DNA of 64,000 nt from Lateolabrax maculatus (taxonomy: Eukaryota > Chordata > Actinopteri > Acropomatiformes > Lateolabracidae). Below the pieces are notes generated by a model. The model saw only the letters and a program-made list of their open reading frames with translations, was not told the origin of the DNA and did no database searches. The position numbers were made by a program, and so were the translations under genes. The first letter of the stretch is position 1; each line of letters begins with the position of its first letter. Location of the stretch: contig CM062213.1 in the NCBI GenBank assembly GCA_031216445.1, positions 9,673,501 to 9,737,500 on the forward strand, read 5' to 3'. Positions 36,010 through 49,619 of the stretch are shown here, in pieces.

Positions 36010-38735
36010 AGTATTGACACATAGTTGTACCATTTTCTTATTGTTCACTATATTCTGTCTTCACATCACCTAAACCTTGTTTATGTTTGTCCAGCATCAT
36101 GTTAACTACACCAGCCTTCTGTAAACTGCTTAATATAAGAAAAATAGCTTTGTTGTATTTTAGTAACCTCCTTTCTCCCTTTGATCTACTCATTGTCTCA
36201 ATTCATCCTGTCACATTTTTGCCTTCACTGGTTCATTTCAACAGGGAATATTATGTATTCAGAAACTGAGGGAGACAGAAAAAAATAGAAAGAGTAGAAA
36301 TGCTCTTTCCCCATTCACAGGCCAATGAATCCATCTGACTCTGAATACAGATTCAAATATCTGCACACCTATTACACAAATACACACACCCACACACAGT
36401 TTTTCCTATGTGTAATGAAACATTTGTTTTGTAATTAACCACTGAACGACGTTTTTAACTGGGTCTAATGAAACTAATCTAACCTCAGTCCTTACACGCA
36501 CACACTCTTAGATAAAAAGCCTCACTTTCTTGAGAAATTGTAAAACCCAAATCACACATACAGTATCACAGCTACTCCCTCTGATATCTCTGTGAAGTTC
36601 TCTGTTGTTTAAACAATAAACATTGTTCATTTATTTATCTCTCTCCTTCTCTTTTCCTCTCATCCCTCTACCTCCTTCTGTCTCTCCTTCATTCCTCCTC
36701 TCTGTGGGCCATCCGTGGAGCGTTCAAGCGCTCTGACGACATGCACTGCTGAGTTCTCAACATCTTGTCTCGTCACGGCAATTACACACACACACACACA
36801 CACACACGTGTACACACACACACACATACACACGTTTAACATACTCAGTACACTCAAAACGTGCTCCAATGTGTCTTCTGTATTGAGCAGTACAGTATAC
36901 TCTTTGAAGTCATATCACTTATACAGAAATTACCTTTTTGTGGTGATTCAAAAATCGGAAAAACGTCTTGTATTTCAATTGGATCAACCTTTCCTATCCA
37001 AGAAAAGACAAACAACCACACACTGCCTCACACTCCAGCGAGAAAGATAGTTGAATTCAGGAGTGAGAGACTGAGGCAGTGAGCAGGTGGTCTGAGAGGT
37101 CAGGGCAGGGACCAGTCACTGACCCCCTCCACACTACTGTGAAGGGATAAGGGTTAATTAACAGCAGACTTTAATCGCCTCTGATGAATGATTCATAGCT
37201 TCCTGGTCTATAACCAGTATTTAAAACACATGGACGGAGCCGGAGCAGGCATGAATTATTCAGGTCCTACGGTACCCAGCGCCACATTTCACTCTCACAG
37301 AGCGAAGACAGAGCTGAATTTCAGCCTGTGAGCATCTAGCTAGCCTGTTGATAAAGAGCAAACAATTAATGTTTTGCAATGCTGCAATAGATATCAAAAT
37401 CTGACAAACGCAGAGAGAGGGGTTAAATAGATAATGCCTATGGCAATTTCCTAAAATGAAACAATCGTGATGCACATTCATTATTCAGCAAAAAGGAAAG
37501 AAGACAAAGAGAAATGTTGGAAAACTGCCTTTGAAAAAGATAGATGAAGAGAAAAAGAGAGCGAGAGTAAGTCTGGTCTGCTGAGATTTACTGTCTTGGC
37601 TGTAAATGCAGCAAATAATAAGTCACTGGCTAAGCAGCTTCGATATATTCTTAAAATCCATGTCTCTGCTGTTTCAACACATCATTCAACCCTGCTGTTC
37701 ACTCCTTAGATAAACTGCGCTTCAGCCCACAGAAAAATATAGGTCCGCAGTACAAATGTTGGCTTTATTCAAAGGTAAGGTAAGGTACAACAGTGACCAA
37801 GAAGTCAGGGGGTGGTGAATTAAAAAAAAAAACAACATGGTACCATGATGCAGAGTAGTTCATTTGACAGACAATACAGAGCCAACAAACAGCCTTTTGC
37901 CACACAGTACATAAAAAAGATGTAGTAACCTCAGCTGTGTTACCTGGCACACCCGTATAAAGATCCAGACAAGTTCTCACATTAAAGTGGCAATAAGGAC
38001 CCCGTCTATAGTTACATTACAGGTGTCTGATCAGAATACACTGGAGAAAGTGAGTCGTACTGTAGTTGTAGGAGCATCTGTATCTCAGTTGATGATACAT
38101 CGATGTGGTTGTGTCATGCAAGCCCTAGTGTCCTTCCCAAGGCCCAACCCTTCTCTACTTCTGTATATGTTGTCTCTTAACCAACTCAGGTCACAAGCAT
38201 CACGGCAGGCTTTAAATTCAACAAGTGCTTTAGCAACCAAACCCAAGTCAAAACCAGTCCTCACATTAAAAGTGGTTTTGACAGTTGTTATAGCCTTTTG
38301 TCTGAGAGCAGTTGACTGAAGCCTTCACCCACAGATCTTGCCTAAATACACACTATTCTTATACAATTGAAGAGAGGCCAACTTTAACTTAACTTCAAGA
38401 TATCAAGGTCATTTATTTGGCATTTTACAACACAGGGTTGCACAACGAAATGAAAGCTATAGTCGCTTGATGCTACACAAACATGTGTAACTTTGTTAAA
38501 AAGAGTACTAGTTTTACTAATAATGTATCAGATGACAAATGTGAAAACAAAGTGAAAGGGGTCGCTCATAGTGATGAACCTACAGCTTTATAGGGAGCTT
38601 CAGCTCAATGTTTAGCTGTCCGGCCTTCAACTTTACTATCCTGGTTCATTCTCACCGCTCTCAAAGTGCAGTTTTCGTCTGCAGCAGGCAGCTGAGCATT
38701 TAGCAGCTAAAGAGTCAGATCTGTTAGTTCACATT
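36010..38735. other. Gene-free stretch
   Basis: CA/TG simple sequence lies at 36,784-36,833. The block 37,135-37,265 (GGTTAATTAACAGCAG, GATGAATGATTCATAGC, GAATTATTC) is enhancer-like. No exon or RNA gene was recognised. Confidence 0.5.
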
Positions 38736-38739
38736 TCAA

Positions 38740-39010
38740 CTTAAAAGGTGATAATATGTCAGTGTTGTGTTCACAATTTCTTTCTGCTGCCCCCAAATGG
38801 CCAAAAAAAAAAAAAAATCTGTTAGGCCTATAGCAGTTTTATTTAAGTAATGCAGAGGCAATGTAGCTTGGGAACCAGATGAATCTGCGAGCTCATGTTT
38901 TCTTCGCTCTGGCAGATATGTATGGCCCCCTCTCCCATTCAAACTGGTTTCCTTGGTACTGGAAATGCTGTTGTGTTGAGCGAATCGATCCCAAGTGTTC
39001 ATCTTGTACG
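38740..39010. repeat. Dispersed repeat, copy related to 45,310-45,520
   Basis: GGGAACCAGATGAATCTGCG, CTCATGTTTTCTTCGCTCTG and GCAGATATG are matched at 45,340-45,390 by GGGAACCAGACAAATCTGCA, CTCATGTTTTATTTGCTCTG and GCAGATACAG. Two diverged copies in the same orientation show a dispersed family. Confidence 0.75.
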
Positions 39011-39014
39011 AGGC

Positions 39015-42000
39015 GGGGTTTAATATGATGACTGACAGACAGGAGCTCTTATTGGTTGTCTGCGCCCATTGATAACGCCCCTTGGAAGTCTAAAGAGAGG
39101 TTCCAGACTAATACGCATTTGCAAATTAGTCAGGCGATGCCATACTAGAGGCAATGAACAGTGAAAAAAAATACAGTGATACCCGAACAAATTATACATC
39201 AGAGAATTACCTGTCTTTATTGTTATTCTGCAGTTGTTAATTTACAACCTTGGTCTCAGACATAAATGAAAAACTCCCCAAAAAGTCAAAAACTGGATTT
39301 TTTGTCGTAGTGGGTAAAAATGACAAAAATGATCAAAAGCACTGCTCTATAAGCAGACCCATGGGACCCCACTCCTGCCCTCACACCACCAATCTTCTGG
39401 ATCCCCTCTCTGCTTCTCAATAAAACAGTTTTGGAAAGAAAATCTTAGTTCAGAGAGATAAAAGTTCTTAGGTAAGACGAAACAAACGGATGTTAGGAAA
39501 GATGAGGCAAAATATCAGAGAAAGATAAATTTGCCTTATGTATATTTGCCAGGGCTAATCACTAATAAGGGGCAGAAATACAAGCAGGTTAGTAATCAGA
39601 TGATGAGCAAGGGCAGAAAACTCAAAGAAAGTGACAATGACAGTCTGGGAAAACGCACACAGAAACTGGGGGAAAATAGACAGAGTTCAATGCTTAAGTG
39701 GGAGGAGGGCGGATGTACAGGAGCCATGACACCTTTTTTTGACATTGTACGCTGGATTTAGAGGTAAGATTAGACTAGAAGAGCAGCTGGTTTCCTGTCT
39801 AGACATGACATGATAATGGTGACACAAATAGACTCTCCTTTTTCCTTTCTCACATCTCATTTCTCCAGTAATAACATTAACTTCCTGATTTTCAAGAACT
39901 GCAGAGTCTTCAGGTGGCTTTCTTTGTCATACAGTAGGCCCAGTGAGCATTCAAGGATGTTTGTCCAGCTTTTTTCAATAAAGACATTAATCAGTCCAAA
40001 CAAGCTTCAGCAAAGAAGGCCATTATCTACAGTAAAATGCACCATTAGACAGTTAATAACAATGTCTGATGAACAGGTGTCCACTGATCATGTGAACAAA
40101 AACAACGACCAGTCATTAGCCATTCATCCCTAACGTTTGCGACATGAGGAAACACAATTAAGCTGAGAATACTGAAAAGAACAATGCATATTTGCAAGAA
40201 AGGCTGAATAACTAAAGGTTGAGCTATGATCTTTTCCTGCACAACTGTGGCCCACGTTTTGGTTTACCAAGCCACCCAAGCACAGGCTAAACGAAACGTT
40301 GTTAACCACAAGATAAAAACAAATGAGGCCACAGCACTTGTGGTTTGTGGAGAGAGCAAGGGAAAGAGAGTGAGAGATAACGCTTGAAAAGCGGGAGAAA
40401 GGGTGAGACTGTGTGGGAGGAAAATAGAAATAGTGCAGGGGGCAGATTTGTTACTGTAATTGTGTCCGGAGCACTTGTTTACCCAGCAGCGAAGACAGGT
40501 AAAGGCTTCGGGTAAAGGACACAGATGGATAGATCAGTGGGAGAGAGACAGATTATGGGATGGATAGTTTTTCACAGTTAGATTGCACATTTAAGCCAAA
40601 TGGAGGAAGATGGATGGCTAGTTTGCCTCAGTATATAATGTGGATTCTTATCTATAGACAAAAAACACACACATTGCATTCAAGAGTTTGTCTACATGTC
40701 TACAGTACCTCTGTGATTTGGTTGAAAACTTTGTCCCTGGCTGACTTTTCAGTGTTTCAAGCTAACTTGTTTACAAAAAAGTTCCTAAATACGCACTTGA
40801 TATTTGCATATATAACATAGTAAAAGACATGCTGAAGCTAACAGGTTCCAGGCAAAAAGTCACCGTCCTGACCAGTTGATGGATCATGTAGAAAACAGAG
40901 AAATAAAGAAACAGCATTGTTCTTGCATTGCAGGGGAGAGCTATAGTCTTTGTATCATAGATGGCATTAAATACATGAAAATGTAATCAAAATATTATTT
41001 AATTCTAACATAACCCTGCTTAGATGCTTACTATAGAAAAACATACTTGGACCCGTTAAACAGAGGTTAGATTTATGCTCTATTGTTTGTATTTTCACTT
41101 CTACAAGAGAAAGGCTTTGAGGACGAGGGATAACCAACGAGTTTGGCAAACGTAACTGTCTGGAATAATGAATTTGGCTGGAGTTGCTGGAATGTAAATT
41201 TCCCCAGGCCGAAAAAAGGAGCAGGACAGATGGCAATGTAGCATTTCAAGACAATGTACTGTACTTCTATAATGATGTAGGTATAAATAATGATTGATTT
41301 GATTCGAAGAAAGCTAGTATAGCTATTAGAGCTATGTATACAGAATATAGCTAGTGTTACTTATACTGTATATAAGTAAGCCAGACATGCCGACAGCTAA
41401 TATTACAGCAGACAAACACATTGTTTAATCCGTTCCTCACACTTTTGCTCTTGAGTTTTTGGTCAGACACGAGTGGAACAGAGGCCAGCCCGGATGTGAC
41501 GTTAGGACTTTGGCTCTCTAATGTTGAAAAACCTACAAAAGTCAACTTTCAGACAGGAATATGAAGCTCTCTTTCTAAGGAGATCATAACATTTTAAATA
41601 AAAGGGAAAACTGGAAAGATGTGGGGTTGATTCATGGACTGTCAAACTGTGGTTCATTTTATTTTTACATATTTATTTTTCTCCCAGATACAAAATCTGA
41701 ATAAATATATTGGATTAAAAAAATATCTCCAGTAACATGCCTGTAGGCGTTGAAAACGTAGAGGCTGATAAAAGCGAAATAAGCCAATGTGTACAACATA
41801 TGTTGCAACATACATGAACCTGTTCTAATGAGGCAAGTCAAATTAGGAATACATGAAAATGTGATGTTTTACTGTGGATGTAATCACACAAAGCCTCCAT
41901 AGGAAAAGGGTGTGTGCGTGTGTGTATATGTGTGTATTAGAGAGCATTGTCCAGTATATCAGACAGCCCCTGTCATGTTCATGTCGCAGCAGCAGGGTAT

Positions 42001-44695
42001 AGGAGGTGTTCTTGTCTCTGAGTGATGCGATGGCATGAACAGCATGGTTTAAGAGCTAAAAGAAGGTCATCGATGTCTCGCTTCACTATCTCTCCCTCCT
42101 TTTCTCTCCTCTCTCTGTTGCCCCTGTCATCCCTACTGGATGATCCCTCGCTCTCACTTCCACCCTGGCTGTCTTTCTGTCCTTCGTCACGGGTTGCTGT
42201 GTTCCATTTCTTTTTCTCCCTCCCCCCCCCCGCATCCTGCTCCGTGCTGAACTTCACTCCTGTGGACTGATTTTATTTGTGCAAGATTCACGGTCTACAG
42301 AAAGAAGTATTTGCAAACTGTGAAAGTAAGAACTGTGAGATATCTACAGTACAGAGAAAGACAAGGGTCCCAGACCAGCCCAGGTTTGTCACTCAGTCCC
42401 AGCAAATAAGACATACTTGCAGCCACTGGACAGGGTTGCCAGATCCATCTCCTGTCATCATTTAGAGAGGCTGTGACCTCTGAGCAGTGAGAGGATCACC
42501 GATGCTAAATTATTCACAACTCTTTTTTTTTTTTTTTTTGTGGGAATGAGAAGGTGTGGGTAGGTGTCCGGGCAACTTGGTGGGTTTAAATGAACTGTTG
42601 ACTGTTTTCTCAGCCACTATCTTTGCAAAATGAATATCAGATTAAATTCCACCATATCACCTCTGGACATCTTATGACAAATATCTACATCTATGTACTG
42701 CTGGGTGCAATACAGTGCAAGGTTGGGTGTGCAGTTGGCTTATCTGCAATGACGTGAGAAGTCAATGTTCTGTGCATGAATGTGACCCTGTAAATTTTTG
42801 TCCATGTTTGACCAAGACTGAGAGTCTTCAGCCATACTAGCAGCTTTGTCGGGCTGTACTCTGAGCTAAATGCTAATGCTAGTATGAAAACATCAATGAG
42901 ATATTTGCATTTAGAAAACCCTTCAAGTAAATGTGCACTACTGCTCTTTAAACAGTATATGTGTCAAACCTACTATCCTATACATTGTACAACACCTCTA
43001 GGGTCACTCTTTCTCTCATTTGATTTGCCTAATCACCAGTGTTGATCACTGGGCTTTAATGAATAACATTTGTACTGTAACAAATAGTGTTTAATTTCTT
43101 GCAAACACTGTTTGTAATTACTGCCATAACTTGTAGTACAATAATGCAGACAATAAAATAATGATTTTCTTAATTATTCCATCAGCTATTTAATCATCTT
43201 CTTACTAATTTAGGCATTATTTTAAAGACAGAAATAAACAAAGGACATCTGAAATCGATCGAAATGTGAGGTTTCATGCATCTCTGACATAAATAATTAT
43301 TCATTTTATTGAGATCACCAGATCTACTTCAGAGTTTTAACTGATGTTACAGCTAGTGTGACTGTAATGCTCTTCAGCAGCAACTCAGAAGTCCTGGATG
43401 TTTTCTTACCAGAAAATAATAACTCCAGTTTTCTTCCTGTGGACCCCAGGTCTTAACCAACCTTGAAGACAACTGGATGATTTAAGTTGTCAGCAGAAAG
43501 CACAAAACTGACTTTTATTTGTATTAAAATGCCACAACATTTGTTTTAATGCATGACATTTACAATATTGCTTCACATCTGTTCCAGGCTCGTGTGTGTG
43601 TCTCGTTCCCTGGGTGCGGTCTCGCTCTGTGTTTCCCATGTTGGAGGGATTCAGAACACAGATTTCCTGGCGGGAGCAGCAGGTTGTTGGGACAGACAAG
43701 AGCTTTAATTAATGTTCAGTGTGGGGTGGATGATTTCTGACACAGTTGCTCAGTGGGGATCCAGTAGCTACTTTTGATCCACAAATAATGAACTGTATAC
43801 ATGGTACTCTTACTCTGCCTCGCTTTCTGTCCACACAGAATTTCATTCCACTTCCTAACACGTCACTGTAGCTGTACTGCAACTGCTAGTTTTCACACAC
43901 TGGGTTAGTCATGCTTTTAAATCTAGTACCATCAAAACTGCAAACTTTTGACAGCTTATACAGTTACAAACATAACTGTGGTGTCTAAAGAAGAAAGCAA
44001 TGGAAGAAGTGAAGAGGTGGCTTTTAAATAAGCTATTCAGTGTTTTTTAATTTTGTCAAACAGCCATATGTCTGTGGCAAAATATCTAATTACAGAGTAC
44101 CAATACGGATATGAATTGGAGTGATAAATCATTATTTACCGATGTGAGAGGGCTTACTTAACCTTGGAGTGCTTGCAGAATTAAAATGTGGATTTCAGGG
44201 GAAAAACCCACTCAGTATGCTTGACCATGCTGTGGAAGGAGAGCAAGACACGAGTGCAAGAGGGGGGAAAAAAAGAATGCAAGAGCTGAAGATGGAGATG
44301 CAAGTAAAAACGTCAGGAAAGAGAACAGGTGCAGAGCACAGAACAACACACGGAAAGACAGCACATTGAGAGACGAGTGTTGTGTGGAGAATCTTTGGAG
44401 AAGTAAGTCAGGAGGAGATAAAGGGATGAGATGGAATCAGCAGCTGGGAGGTAAGGGACAGGTAGAGGGGGATAGTGTGGTTTGGAGGGGAGGAGGGGGA
44501 AGAGAAGGGGAGAGGGAAGGGTGGGTGTGGAGAGCCCAAGACAGATGACAAATTGTGATTAATAGATGGGGTCCGGGGCAGCAGTGTGGAGCGCAACTCA
44601 TTAATAGAGAGAATTAGAGAGGCTGTGCAACTCAATCTGCACACTGTCACTCGCAATCAAGGACCATAATCAGATCTGCACACAGACAGAGGTAG
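39015..44695. other. Gene-free stretch
   Basis: No coding exon, tRNA-like fold or named mobile element was recognised. Simple sequence includes poly-T at 42,520-42,539 and purine-rich DNA over 44,230-44,540. Open frames up to about 107 codons (39,810-40,133) look like chance frames. Confidence 0.5.
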
Positions 44696-44999
44696 ATGTA
44701 CGAGGGGGGGGCATGCACATACACTCTTTTTTGTTCTCCTATATACTTACGAGGAATGTCCATTCAATCCCGGGCCTAAACTATCCTGAGCACTTAACCC
44801 TGACCAAAACACAATTATAATTCTGTTCTTAACCTTAAACTGAACAGTAAACTGGCTCTTAAAGGAGTTGAGGAAGTGAGGATTCTCAAAATGTTCTCTT
44901 ATTGTGTAAATGCTACTGATAGGACATTTGAGACCAAGAAGCACATGACACTGTTGAAAGATGAAGACAACGCAGATTGACTTAGGATTCACTTCGTCT

Positions 45000-45235
45000 A
45001 ATGCCTGGATATGGATAAATAATGGCGGTTTAGGCGGCTAAAATACGTTTTGTTGCCGACCCCGTCCACAGCAGTACATTGCTGAGCATCCGTGTCAGTA
45101 CAGCTGCCTGCTTCTCCAAACTGGGGGCGCGCCGACCGCCATCTACTGTAGGTGATACACTGACTATGGATAAGTACCTCATACAACCACACTTAAAAAA
45201 AATTGAACTATCCTTTTAAGATGGAATAAAATGAT
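45000..45235. repeat. Dispersed teleost repeat fragment
   Basis: ATGGATAAATAATGGCGG, GGGGGCGCGCCGACCGCCAT and CTCATACAACCACACTTAAA then GAACTATCCTTTTA are words seen in a common fish non-autonomous element. The family name is uncertain. Confidence 0.5.
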
Positions 45236-45309
45236 ATTTACAAAAATAGATAAAGTTTAGAAAAATACATAAAATGAAATAAAATGCAAATAGCAGTAGT
45301 ACTTTAAAG

Positions 45310-45520
45310 GATCAGTGTGTATGATTTAGGGTGGCATGGGAACCAGACAAATCTGCAACCTCATGTTTTATTTGCTCTGGCAGATACAGAAGTATGTTTT
45401 CATTAGTGTTTAATCTGAAACTAAGAATCGTTGTGTGTTTACATGGAAGGTCCTCTTCCATGTTGCACTGCCATGTTTGTACAGTAGCCCAGAATGGACA
45501 AACCAAACACTGGTCACATT
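45310..45520. repeat. Dispersed repeat, second copy of the 38,740-39,010 family
   Basis: Matches listed at the first copy. The block starts with AAAGGATCAGTGTGTATGAT and ends with GGTCACATTGGTGCTTTAAA. Confidence 0.75.
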
Positions 45521-45539
45521 GGTGCTTTAAAATCTAGTC

Positions 45540-45860
45540 TAGAAATAACTGGAAACCAGCGTCAAGATTTCAGAACAGGATTAATGTGCTCAGTTCTCCT
45601 GGTTCTTGTTGGAACTCTGCAGCAGTGTTCTGAATGAACTAAAGCTGTCTAACAGACCAGACAAGAGACTGTTACAATAGTCCACCCTGCTGGAAAAGAA
45701 AGCATGAATGAGTTTCCCCACTTCTTGTCTGGACATGAAACCTCTAATTTGTCGTAGGTCACTCATTTACACAATGTTTGCTGATTAATAAGCTGCAGCG
45801 GGTCTTCACTGTAAGAGGTTTTGCAGTGTTATAGTAATGTCACTTAACTTTCGCTTTTTT
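45540..45860. mobile_element. Probable LINE-derived fragment
   Basis: CTCAGTTCTCCTGGTTCTTG, CTGAATGAACTAAAGCTGTC, GACTGTTACAATAGTCCACC and GCATGAATGAGTTTCCCCAC match, from memory, a very abundant fish retroelement segment, probably antisense to its reverse transcriptase. No intact frame remains and the family is not certain. Confidence 0.5.
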
Positions 45861-45869
45861 CTTGACACA

Positions 45870-46962
45870 CAGGAGTTATAATCTGCACAGCCACAAGAGG
45901 TCCTTTACAGGCAAACGTAAACGTTGAAGAAACGACTTCTGGTGAGGATAGTCCCACCCCATGCACAAAAATTTTGCTTTCCACTGGTTTGACGTACATA
46001 CACACTAAACAATTTTACTGTATACACTGCCAGTGTGATGCTATGACCCCTAAATTTCCATTACCCTGCCTGCCTCTCCGTCCTTCTCAGGCTCTCGATC
46101 TCTCCTTCTCGCTCACTCTCTGACCTGTGAGATTGCAGGTCAGGTTAAGCCCTTTCCACTACCACTTACTTGGCGTGTATTTGTGACTCCCTGCATTGAT
46201 AGCACCTCCACCTTGAATGAGCTGGTTAATACCATGGTAACCTCTCAGATCAAATGCCGACTCTCTGCTCATGGCCTGATTGGTTTTACTGATTGTTCTA
46301 AACAGAGAGAGTGACTGCCCTGCTGGTAAATCACCTCTGTCCAGCCTTATCTCGTCGTGCTGCTGCCTGGAAAACCAAACTGTATCAGCTGGAATGGCTC
46401 ATTCCAACACGTAAAACCTGTTTTTAATGACCATAAACCCAGTGTGCACTACTGGCCTGCAGAGACCTGAGTTCAAACTGCTGCGTTGGAAGCTGCAGCA
46501 AGACCCAACTCCCACTAGCTCCAGGAGTGCTTTTATGTAACTGAAAACAATTTCCATTTTTAGATTAACATTAAGTTGATTTTTACCTTTTTACCTTAAG
46601 AACAAACAAGCAAATGAAAGAAACGAAACGAAAGAAATATATAATTATGCATTATTCTGTTTACAATAATGTATAATTATTAAAAATTATTATCATGGCA
46701 CCAATGTTTCATACATGGGTCTTGATGATGACTGGTGAGGAAGACCATGAAATGCAAATTGAACACTCTGGAAAAAGCTTGTAAGTGGACCTTCTAATTA
46801 TTTTAAACACCTTCATAAGAACAAGGACAACAACAACCATAAGGACAAAAAATTATATTAAATCAAATTAAACAATACTATAATCCCTTAAAGTGTTTTT
46901 TTTTTTAATCTGATTTATATCAATGCTTACTAAATACATATGTGTATATATATGTGTGTGTG

Positions 46963-47000
<38 letters not shown>

Positions 47001-48560
47001 CATAGATCCATGTTTCAAGTATCTATAGGGGAATAAAAATATCTTTTTGCCTTTGATGTAGGCCTGTATAAAATATGCGTCCCTTTTAGAGGTACAGTAA
47101 ATTGTTCTGCCTGCCCCCTTATTTGATCAGACATCTTCACACGGAGCTTTTCTGTCAAGTTTTGAAAACCTGTCTTGAAAGTAAATGAAATATCTTGTCT
47201 TTCCCTCTCTGGGTGAATGGTATGATGGTATCCTCGTGTTGCCTCATGTCTACAGTAACCTATGCGTGGTCTTGAGATTCTGGGCAGCATAGATAGAATT
47301 AACATGACTTCAAGGCCACTCGTGTGATTTTAATGACAAATTATTATACAGACATACCAAGTTTTACTCACATGAAAAATCTTTGTTGTTGTTGTGATAC
47401 TTTTAAATCAATAATATCTCCACAGCTCAGAAACCTGAAGGTCAGAAAAAAGAAGGACTGATATCAGACTCAAGGACAAGAGAGGAGATGATAAGGCGTT
47501 TATAACCAATAATCAAGTAATATTTTGTCAGACAAAATGAAATATTGGTCAAATCAAAAGAAAAGATCAAACTGTTCTTCCTGTAAACCTGAGCTTTATT
47601 TAAAGAAAGGAAAGGACTATAAAGTACAAAGAAGAACATGATATCATACATCATGAGGAAACAGAGTCAGAGACGGATATTATCGCTTCACAGCTTATAT
47701 ATTCATCGGCTTAGTTAATATTTCATAGGGCTCTAAAAACCTCATTCTCTCTAAATTGTCCTCCCTTCTTGGCAATAATAATTTAAATGCAGGGGGCCTC
47801 TGAGTGTGTCACCAGTGTGTCAGAGCCCACATGTAAATTATGTGTATGTGTGCACATATGTATGCATGTAGGCACTCACACACATGCCATAAAGGCACAT
47901 AAAGAAGCACAGCCAGGCATGCACACAATAAAGTGGATATAAGCAGGGTGTATACAGTAAAAGCACATAATTACAAATGCAGAAAATTGTTGAGCTTCTA
48001 TACTTTTGATTTGCCAATTTTGCAAAATGTAGAGACCACAGTTTCCCACTTTCCGACATGCAGTAGTTATTTTCTATCTCCAAATGCAAATGTGACTAGA
48101 GGCTTGGCATCTGCCTGAGGGCTCAGTCGGCTGACAGTATGCATTCTGGGGAGTGATCTATTGATCCATATTCAATATCTGCTACACTCTCCTGCTCAGT
48201 AAAGTTGGGAGATGAATAAATAAGGAACAGAACTGACAGCACATACTAGTACGCTTGTGCCTTAGAGAACTATAGGAGCTGCCTAAATGGTTTACACGCC
48301 TGTTTCTTGCGTAAATTCTCCCAGACCAACATTTCTTGATAAAATGTAAGCAAAATAAGCAACAATAGCACTGCTGTATTTCAGCACATATGTGTTTCTA
48401 ATGTCAGGTGTGTTTGTGATACAGCTGAGTGTAGTCTGACAGAAAGAAACAGAAAAATCTTTAAAAATCTTATCTTATCTTATGTAGAACCCCTGCTCTA
48501 CAACAGCACTCTCGAAATAATAACATAAAAACAATGTCCAATTAATTAATTCATGAATGC
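45870..48560. other. Gene-free stretch
   Basis: The part at 46,060-46,560 has an older, repeat-like, higher-GC texture that I could not identify. A TG-rich tract lies at 46,939-46,998. The rest is AT-rich. Confidence 0.45.
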
Positions 48561-48624
48561 TATAAATGTTAAGTCGGGGAGAGAGAGGAAAAGAAAGAAA
48601 GAGAGGAGGAGGAGGGTGGGGGTG

Positions 48625-48626
<2 letters not shown>

Positions 48627-48659
<33 letters not shown>

Positions 48660-48670
48660 GGGGGGGGGGG
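48627..48670. repeat. (TG)n followed by a 14-base G run
   Basis: TG units 48,627-48,656, then G only to 48,670. The preceding GGAGGGTGGGGGTGGGG adds to a G-quadruplex-prone strand. Confidence 0.9.
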
Positions 48671-49283
48671 TTGTCAACAGCAATACATCTTTCATCTCTA
48701 ACGAAGTCTGAAAGCTACAGAAACGCAGACATTGACAACAACCCTAGGAACACCACTCTTCTCCTTTCACCTTATCCTTTTCACTCCGCCATCCTGCCTG
48801 ATGTGTATCAGTCGCACATCTGGAGCCCACACGCTGTACTCACACTTCAGCCTCTTCACACCTGCTGTTCTCCCAAACACAGCTCCGCAAGTAGCTACTT
48901 ACTCTTACTTAAAAAATTCTTTACTTGACCGAGCAAGGCTATAATGCACTTACACTGACATACATATACATAGTGTTTGTTCTGGTGACTGGAGCACGGC
49001 TCTCATAAATGTTACAATCCAAACTATAAAAATATCACAGAAATAAAACCTGGACACGCTCCCTATTACAGTTATTGAATAAGGATGCTGTAGATCCACC
49101 AGAGAACATCACAGTCACACATGTCAGTTTTTTTGGTTGTACTTCTCACTGTGGTGCAAATAAATCTTCTATATCTTACCGGAGAAGACAACCTTCGATG
49201 AAACTACTAAACAGATGTAGGCTAGTCATTTGATTTGTGAAAAGGTCACATGCAGGATGGGTTGAATCTCATGATGATGATAA

Positions 49284-49285
<2 letters not shown>

Positions 49286-49318
<33 letters not shown>
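49286..49318. repeat. (TG)n microsatellite
   Basis: A TG run running into TGGG units (to about 49,330). Confidence 0.9.
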
Positions 49319-49322
<4 letters not shown>

Positions 49323-49545
49323 TGTGGGTGGATGTGTGTTTATTACGGAGGGAGGGTGTGTGTGCAGTAGCAGGCAGATGCTGAGGAGAGAGAAGCAGGA
49401 CGGAAAATACAACAAGTGAGTGAACTGTTGCTCTGCAAATAAAGTCGCTCTGCAGCGGGATTTATGCATGGCGGAAGACTGTAAAAGTAACCCGTAAGAA
49501 TATGTGATTTTATTTGAAGGACTTTGAACTGTATCATTATTACTC

Positions 49546-49607
49546 TTTTTTTTTTTTTTTTTTTTTTTTGAATTTTTTTTTTTTTTTTTTTTTGAATTTT
49601 TTTTTTA
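49546..49607. repeat. Poly-T tract with two GAA interruptions
   Basis: About 55 T in three runs separated by GAA, 90-150 bases upstream of the probable c1ql4 promoter. The exact length may be unreliable in an assembly. Confidence 0.9.
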
Positions 49608-49619
49608 GTTTCCTCCGTA

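Noticed and set aside
46060..46460. Possible retroelement coding remnant
   Set aside because: Short readable stretches appear in more than one frame, but none matched a family I could name and stops are frequent.
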